The notes under the pieces were generated by a model. The model saw only the letters and a list, made by a program, of their open reading frames with translations. It ran no database searches and was not told the origin of the DNA. A stretch of DNA of 64,000 nt from Stichopus chloronotus (Eukaryota > Echinodermata > Holothuroidea > Aspidochirotida > Stichopodidae). Positions 52,901 through 61,584 of this stretch are shown piece by piece. Location of the stretch: the NCBI GenBank assembly GCA_021234535.1, contig CM037836.1, positions 32,516,769 through 32,580,768 of the forward strand. The letters run 5' to 3'. Each line of letters begins with the position of its first letter. Within the stretch, counting starts at the first letter, position 1. The position numbers were made by a program, and so were the translations under genes.

Positions 52901-55900
52901 GAAGGACCGGTCCGGTCTGAATGGGAGGGCTGACCATTTCCTGGCTGTGGCTAGTGCATCAAATGGGTTGAAGCAGGCCACGTTCCAATACGCAATTGTA
53001 CTTCATTGTACGTGAATATACGCTGTTGTACTTTAGTGTACGTTCCACAGCACATCGTGCATGGTGACTTGTGTATGCAGTTGCGTACACAACCTAACGG
53101 AAATTCCAGAGTGAATTATACGCGTACACATCCATAGAGATTCTTATCAGCTTCTCTGCCGGGCTTAACAAAAGAGGCACTTGCTGAAAATATCAGCAAT
53201 GATTAGGCCTACTGTTTGCGTGCCATTAGCAGTGATTTAAAGCAGTGCAGAAGGAACCACATCGCTACATGTGTTTTGTGAATGACTTGCCACTGCTAGG
53301 CTAGAGTTTTAAAACATGAAAACAGTAAAGCTGCTTGCGTGTGTGATGCAAAGACTTGCTAACTCGCTTGCGTAACGTTAGTGTTACGTACAGCATATAT
53401 AGGCCTAAATTGTTAAAGGCTGGCTCGAGTACAGCCGAATGGCATAGGCCTAGGCCGAGTCCATTCCTTAGAAATTTGTCTTGTTAGGGCACGGTGGTAA
53501 CGCAACAAACGGTCTTGTTCGACGAATAGGCTAGGCCTTAGTTAATGACAGGCTACACCAAACGAGGAACGTTACCTTAGCCACAGTTGGATAAAGCGTA
53601 TTCTGTAACTGTTTGTGGTTAGGCCAGCTTTTTGTGACTTTTTTAGACTAATTTATTATTGAATAGGCTAGGCCTAACCTTATTCATTATTTACCACCAG
53701 GGATAGCCTAGGCATGATACCTGGCATAACTTTACCAGAGTTGGCAGAGGATACGCGGACGTAAATATACAGCTGCCCAGGCAAATGATGTGTAACAAAC
53801 AATAGATGTCCGTCATACTTATCTACCCAGATGCTATTGTTAAGCTAAGTTACATTACAGAAGGCTAAAGTAGTCATGTTGCATGAATTAACCAGAATGC
53901 AGAAATGCATTGTGGTTTCGATGATCTGCTTAAGAGAATTTTTTTCTGAATCTGATGTAATAGCATTAGTATTTGTCACATTAAGCTACATATGCTTTAT
54001 ATGAAATACGAGATCTGCACAAGCTTCCTTTCTTGAGATCATATCTACAAGTTCACACTTTGACCCTTGTTGACATTGAATGACGTTTTACCTCCATTAA
54101 AGACCAACTGGGTCTTGTGCTCAATGAAGTACAACTAATTATTGAATATGACATCTTTCCAATAGCTTCCCTTCTTGAGACAGCATGTTTACAAGAATTC
54201 CATACTGTGACCCTGTTGACAGCAAATGAACTTTGACCTTCACCAAAAACAATGGAACTTTCTAAACTGAATGAGATACACCTACAATCTAGGAATGCAC
54301 AGTGCATGCAAATGTCAAAGTATGTGCAGTGCATGCAAATGTCAGAGTAAACAGTGTCAATTTCTCAAAGATCTTTAAATCAGAATAAATTTGCAAAAAA
54401 TGTCTATGAATGTGTTCAGTTTCATGTATGTACTCTGCCTTTGAGTAGGCCTACGAGGATCTAAGAGATAAGGTCATTTAAAGTAGAACATTTAGGAGTG
54501 CCGTAGAGTTCTTTCAACCCATCCCCCTATGACTATGAGCCAATATGATTGAGCTTGGTCTCACATTCTTGGAGTTGTTGAGTTGTTGGTTTGTCTAACA
54601 CTGTTATATATGGTGAAACATTTTCCACACTATTTTTAAGTTGAATGTACAAAGTTTTAGTGTAAAATATGCCATCCTGTTCCTGATGACACAATATAAT
54701 AGCAATATATCAGGCAACATAAAGCACATTTTCAAGCAACTTGGATCAAAGTTTACTTCAAAATCTTGGTCTAGTCTGTTCCTCTACTGTAAGTGTAAGG
54801 CACAACAGTTAGGAATACATGTATTGGCTAGGCTCTATCACAGTGTGTATGTTTACATGTTAGGCTACAGAGGAATGGCCCAAGTCTTGTTGAACTCAAG
54901 TGAACGTTGACCTCCATTAAAATAATAGCATTCTTGTACTCAATAAGATACACTTACACACTTCAAGCTGTTCAGTTCAAGCTGTTCTGTTCAAGCTTTC
55001 CTTCTTGAGATATCCTGTTCACAATTTTTTCACAATTTGATCCTGTTGACCCCAAATGACCTTTGACCTCCACCAAAAACAATAGGGTTCCTCTCCTTAA
55101 TGTGGTACACCTACACATCAAATATGAGAGCTCTACAAGCTTCTCTTCTTGAGATATCGTGTTTACAAGTTTTCACAATTTGATTCCTGTTGACCCCAAA
55201 TGACCTTTGACCTCAACTAAAAACAATAGGGTTCCTCTACTCAATGTGGTACACCCACATACCACATATGAGATCTCTCCAAGCTTCCCTTCTTGAGATA
55301 TTGTGTTTACAAGGTAGGGCATCACAAACATACATACACACACGGACACACACGCACATACACACGCACCCATGCATGATTACAAAGGTTACGATTACCA
55401 TCGAAACCAAAAATCAGCAAAAAGGTATAGAAAGTATTCTTCCCAGATGCTGGGAAATCTCATCTGGAATTCAATTTTTCCTAGGCAAGGTCCCGGCCTA
55501 AACCCTCTCACCGAGGCCTTGCGCATGCGGTCCTCACTCGTCGATCTTGGGCTGACAGTGCATGCCCCTCATTCTGGATCTGTGCCTGTTTGTTGTACAA
55601 CATGCAGATTGCTAAAAAATAATTGCAGTGATATATGAAAATATAAAATTGAAAAGAAACTATGTGGGTATTTCATTTTGCTATGTGTGCATTTCAGTAT
55701 AGCCACAGTAATTACAAGTCTGTCAATTAGATCGAAGAATATTTGCTCAGTGGGTTCAGGGTGTAATTCCTGCAATTTTGACCAAAATGTTTGCTTCTCA
55801 GCTAACTTGGTAAAGTAAAAAACAAATGTAGGACAAAATTTCTCTTCAAAACTTCCAAGGATTATTCCAAGTTAAAAACTAGAGCACAATTGGTACAGAG

Positions 55901-58900
55901 GCTCATACTCCAACATCCTGAAGGTACCATTTGTGTATCATTATGTCAAATCATAGGTATCACTGAGTACACCAAATCATCAACATTGTACAAGAGAATC
56001 TGTAGGACTGCACAATTTCCAGAATTTCATAAATTGGTGCTCCAACAGTGCAGAAGTTTGACCTTTGTCAATAAATTAAAGTTGTAAAAATGTTAATGGG
56101 TACTACCAAATAACAATGCTCAATCAGCATCACTATTCACATCCAATAATTAAGAAAACTGTCAATTTCTACTAATTTTTCTTACAGGTTTGTCACTGGC
56201 TGTGGGTATATGAGTTGGTACTAATGTGGAAAAGTGAATGGTCACGAGTTTTCCAAAACCAATTTAAATCATTAGCTACTCACTCATTAGTGGTCATTTA
56301 CATGTGACTCAAAATGGGGCCCTCTTAGTTGAACATTGATCAGTCACTAGAAACTTAACACAAAAGTGAAGTTCATGAAACAACTCAAAGTGCCCCTATT
56401 AGTCCATATACTGGTCAACATACCTGAGGGCAATACAGAGTTTCAGTTAGCATACCAACTGACACTGTCCAATTACTCAATTATCATTCATGCACGATAG
56501 GGATGTTTGAGATGTGTACAGTAGGACAGTTTAAAGGGGCACTTTAATGGGAGAAGGAGAAGCATTTTTTGCAGAATTCCATAAAATGAGTGGACCATAT
56601 GGTCGTCATGGAACCATAGACTACAAATTCATAACCACCCTAAGATAACCACTAGCAGAGTATCATTATGACAAACCATCAACACTGCACAAGAGAATAT
56701 GTAGGAGAAGAACAACTTTGTAGAATTTCCTAAAATGAACCATAGGGTCCACATGGGACCTTTGACTGAAACTTTTTGTACACCCCACATGAACTACCAC
56801 CCAAGGATTATTGTATCCAAGCTAAATATAAATCCATAAATGCATGTGTGAGAAGCAACATTTCAAACAGAATTTCACATAATGGGCCATTGGGCCCACA
56901 TGGGGTCTTAGACTACCAATTCCTGAACACCCTGAAAGGACAACTAAGTGAGCATCATTGTGACAAACCATGAAGCATTATACAATATAATCTGTAGTAG
57001 GGGAAGCATTTTGTAGAATTTCATAAAATGGCCCAAAGGGCCCACATGGGACCTTGCCCCAAAAATTCCTGAACACCCTGAATGGTCCACCACCTATGGA
57101 ACATTGTGTCCAAGTTTCAGACAAATACATGAAAGCTTGACGGAGAAGCATTTTGAACAATTGTGAACATATAGATAGATAGACAGACAGACAGATAGAC
57201 AGACAGATAGACACAGATAGACAGACAGATAGACAGACAGACAGATAGAAAGACAGATAGATAGACAGATAGAAAGATAGACAGATAGATAGACAGATAG
57301 ATAGACAGATAGACAGACAGACATAGATAGATGGATGCCTCACCATTACAATAGCTCACACCAGCTAGCTGGTATGAGCTAAAAATGAAGCAGTCTAAAA
57401 AAAGTTTGTTTCTACGTTAAAAACAACTTGTGATAAAAAGTAAAAAAGTCCATGGGACGGAAATGCAAACGGTGACCACCAACCAAGGCTTTTTTTTTTG
57501 GTCGTTGGGCACTCAATTTGTCATCACATGCTTTCTGTCTATGAGTTAAATCATCCCACAACAAGTGAAATTCATTCAACTTTGTGATCCAGAAGCTAAC
57601 CTCTAACCTTTGTATCATTTGCTTCTAAATTTTCGAGCCTGTTCCAAACAGTTTTTTCCCCGCTCTGTTGCTATGATATGCTAGTAAAATTGTTTGAGTA
57701 ACATCTATTCAAGGGCCCATTAGAGGTTTTAAGCAGTTGAAGCAACAGGTGCAAAGTCCTAAACAACATCACAGAAGTTAAGTACATGATGACCGACCAT
57801 TCGATCTTTGTGCTGTTGTACGGATTTGCCACGAAATGATACGTCGAAGTAAAACTCAACCCAGACAGCCGAGAGGCTTTGTGATTCCTTGCGACATGGT
57901 TATATTATGAATTATCCACATGACAAGTTTGAGATCAACTGCAGTTATACTTCTTGAAACACCACATTAATAAAGCTTTTACCCAAATGACCTTTATTTT
58001 GGTGACCTCAAACGACATTTGACGTCCACCCAAAGGCAACAGGGATCACCTACCCAGTATGGCCAACCCACACATAAAGTACAACATCAGTCAACATTAC
58101 ATTTCTGGAGATAATGTGTTTACAAGGTTTTTACAGTTTGACCTCGGTGACCTCAAATGACCTTTGACCTCCACCAAAACAATAGGGATCATCTACTCAA
58201 TATGACCAACACAAGCAACAAGTATGACATCAGTCACAGTGACCCTTCTAGAGATATTGTGTTTACAAGGTTTTTAAAGTTTGAACTCCAGTGACCTCAA
58301 ATGACATTTGACCTCCACCAAAAACAATGGGGACAATATACTCAATATGACCAACACACACAACAAGTATGACATCAGCCTCAGTTACCCTTCTGGAGGT
58401 ATTGTGTTTACAAGAATTTTACAGTTTGACCTACAGTGACCTCAAATGACCTTTGACCTCCACCCAAAAACAATAGGGATCATCTACTTAATATGACCAA
58501 CACACACACCAAGTATGACATCAGGTTTTTACAGTTTGACCTCTGCTGACCTCAAATGACCTTTGACCTCCACCAAAAACAAAGAGGACAATCTACTCAA
58601 TATAAGCAATACACATATCACGTGTGACATCAATCACAGTTACCATTGTGGAGATATTGTGTGTTTACAAGGTTTTTACAGTTTGACCTCCAGTGACCTC
58701 AAATGACCTGTGACCTCCACCCAAAAACAATACCGAAAAACTAATCAATATAGCCAACGCACATTAAGTATGACATCAATCACAGTTACCCTTCTGGAGA
58801 TATCGTGTTTACAAGTTTTTTACAGTTTGACCTCTGGTGACCTCAAATGACCTTTGACCTCCACCAAAAACAATAGGGATCATCTACTCAATATGAACAA

Positions 58901-61545
58901 CCTACACACCAAAAATGACATCAGTCTCAGTTACCCTTCTGGAGATATTGTGTTTACAAGGTTTTTACAGTTTGACCTCTGGTAACCTCAAATGACCTTT
59001 GACCTCCACCAAAAACAATAGGGATCATCTACTCAATATGAACAACCTACACACCAAAAATGACATCAGTTTCAGTTACCCTTCTGGAGATATTGTTTAC
59101 AAGGTTTTTACAGTTTTACCTCTGGTGACCTCAAATGACCTTTGACCTCCACCAAAAACAATATGGATCATCTACTCAATATTACCCACCCACACAAGAA
59201 GTATCACGTCAGTCACAGTTACCATTCTTGAGACATTGTGTTTACAAGGTTTTCACATTTTGACCTCTAGTGACCTTGAATGACCTTTGACCTCCACCAA
59301 AAAAATAGGGATCATCTACTCACAATGACCAACACACATCAAGTATGACATCAGTCATGGTTACCCTTCTTGAGATATCGTGTTTACAAGCAGGGCGTCA
59401 CACACACACACGCACACACACACACACGACATCACCATCGCACAGATTCCTTCAGCCTTCGGCAAGGAATCAAAAATTATTTCATTCATTGATTTACAAT
59501 GGTCGAAATTGAGTGATGCATGAAAAATGTTGATAATGGTTGGTGGATTTCTGTGACGTTCGCGACTTATTTACAAGTTTAATAAGGTAAATAAATATTT
59601 AATAGGCTACCATAACATCGCAACACTCATTTGATTACGCCATTTTGAGACTTACAAAACTTCCTCAAAAATCATCTTCTCGTACTCTTTAGTTGTTTCG
59701 TCATCATACGTTGCTATTGTTAGTGTTTCAAGTGATTTATTTATCGACCATTAGTAGAGTTGTCGCAGTTGGGAGCAAAAATTTCTGAAGTCATCGAATT
59801 TTTGAAGGCTGCATTGACGTACCTAGCAGACTTAGAGTGCCCTTGCTCGCCATACAGAGATAATGTGCAAGCTACTTCATCGCGGCCATGCTTGACATGT
59901 GGTTTGAGGTGAAAACAATGTAGCAACATGTTCTGCCCACTGGGACGGGGTGAAATCAATACAGATGGCACAAGGATCCTTCCTGGAGCAGGACCTGCAC
60001 TTTGGGCACAGTTGGTGCTCATCCCACAGTCTTCCAGGTTTAAACATCGAGTAAGACAAACATCAGAGAACTTCCCTAGAAGCCATGTTGTGGAATACGT
60101 TAAGAAACCCGAATTAACAGATGTGCCCACAAATTCTGCCAAAATTTCTGCCCATAACGCTTTTCCAGTTTGTAAAATGTCCAACAGGCAGATATGAAGT
60201 ACAGACTATGTGGCATAAAGCATAGTACTATTACGTAACAGAATGTGAAGGTACACAAATGCAGTATACAGAATACAGCGACAATGTAACAAGGCCTGTA
60301 AGAAATAAACGAAGCCTCCCTGTATGAGTGAGAAGGCTTGCGATCCTTCACAAAATTGATTGGACGGTGGAACAGAACACAACCTAAGCTTAAAGATGCC
60401 AGAAAGCCTCTTGGTATGAGCGGGAAGGCTAAACCTGTGTTGAAAAATTGGGAACGGTTGTAAAGCTACATCAGTTAATGAAATCGCACCACTGCACCCT
60501 GTACGCAAAAAGGGCGCAAAAAAACAAGTAACTTGGCCTAATAGAACACATGGAATTTTTTACTCAAATAGTAAAGGATACTTAGCGAAACTGTGAGAAA
60601 CTTGCTGAAAAGATGGATAACAGCTAAAAGGAAGCCAAGGAAGACCAGACGAAGTCACAATTTCCCCACAACTCACTGGTGTGGGTATTCACGAGTGACT
60701 ATACTTACCCCGTACCAGACGAAGTCACAATTAAACAATATTTCACGGACAGAAAAACCAACAAAACTTCCACACTCCTAGCACACAGGATGGCACAATG
60801 GGAAGGAGGCGCTAGTCCAGTATTAAACCGAAGGGTGCCAAGGGTGGTGTTGAAGGTTACTAGCACTAGATGGGAGTGTAGTTGTTGTGTTGACACAGGT
60901 AAGTAAATACAGGATTTCGTTTCTAGGGTGTGTGGAATAAAAGAGTGTACTGAAGTGCTGACTAGCAATTGAATTTAAGTTGGTGACATAAGTGGTCTCC
61001 AGTGAATTCAAATCCAAAGGCACCATTATGGACGTTACTGTACACTATGAATTCTAAAATTATATCAAGACAAAACTCATATCATTAAAGGGCATCTAGA
61101 CAAAAAAACTCCTTAGTACAATGCAACCTGACTTTAAATTAATTTCCGCAGGGTCTGGACTAGGATATAAAAGCAGTGTTGTGCACTTTACACTCTGTTA
61201 TGGATGTTACAGTACATTGTACAAATCAGAGCTGAAATCACTAAGACTGTACTGTTACTTAACATTGATCTTAAGTGTGATTTCTCCAGGCCTGCCACAT
61301 GATGAATCACACCTAAGATTGTGCGCAACTCTTTGTGGAACGGACTGGTGGGGGGAACGTATAGATGACCCATGTGGCTAGGAGAGAGAGTATCCACTGG
61401 TGGGTTAACCCCAGCCAAAACTTAAACTTAACACCGGAACATATCATTGTTTCCCCAAAACTTACTGGTTTGGGAATTCGCTAGCGACGTACTCACCTCA
61501 CAGGACCTATGCATTACCGTATTGACCATGGTCTAGCATCTGGCA

Positions 61546-61584
<39 letters not shown>

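Larger units (their letters stand above)
50355..52985 (-). mobile_element. DIRS-like retrotransposon B, 5'-truncated and internally deleted
   Basis: Minus strand order: gag-like (52985-52130), RT N-terminal part (52.14-51.85 kb), RT YLDD region (51.78-51.65 kb), recombinase (51.62-51.13 kb), internal repeat (about 51025-51080), terminal repeat (50366-50500). The terminal repeat CACTTACCTATCTCAACACA and CCAAGAGTGCTGGTAACC match DIRS-A. The right terminal repeat is missing at about 52985. RNase H and the start of the recombinase are deleted. It shares MLLT's orientation. Confidence 0.82.

Noticed and set aside
56978..57359. Leu/Ser/Cys/Val-rich frames
   Set aside because: Translation of the GATA/GACA microsatellite.
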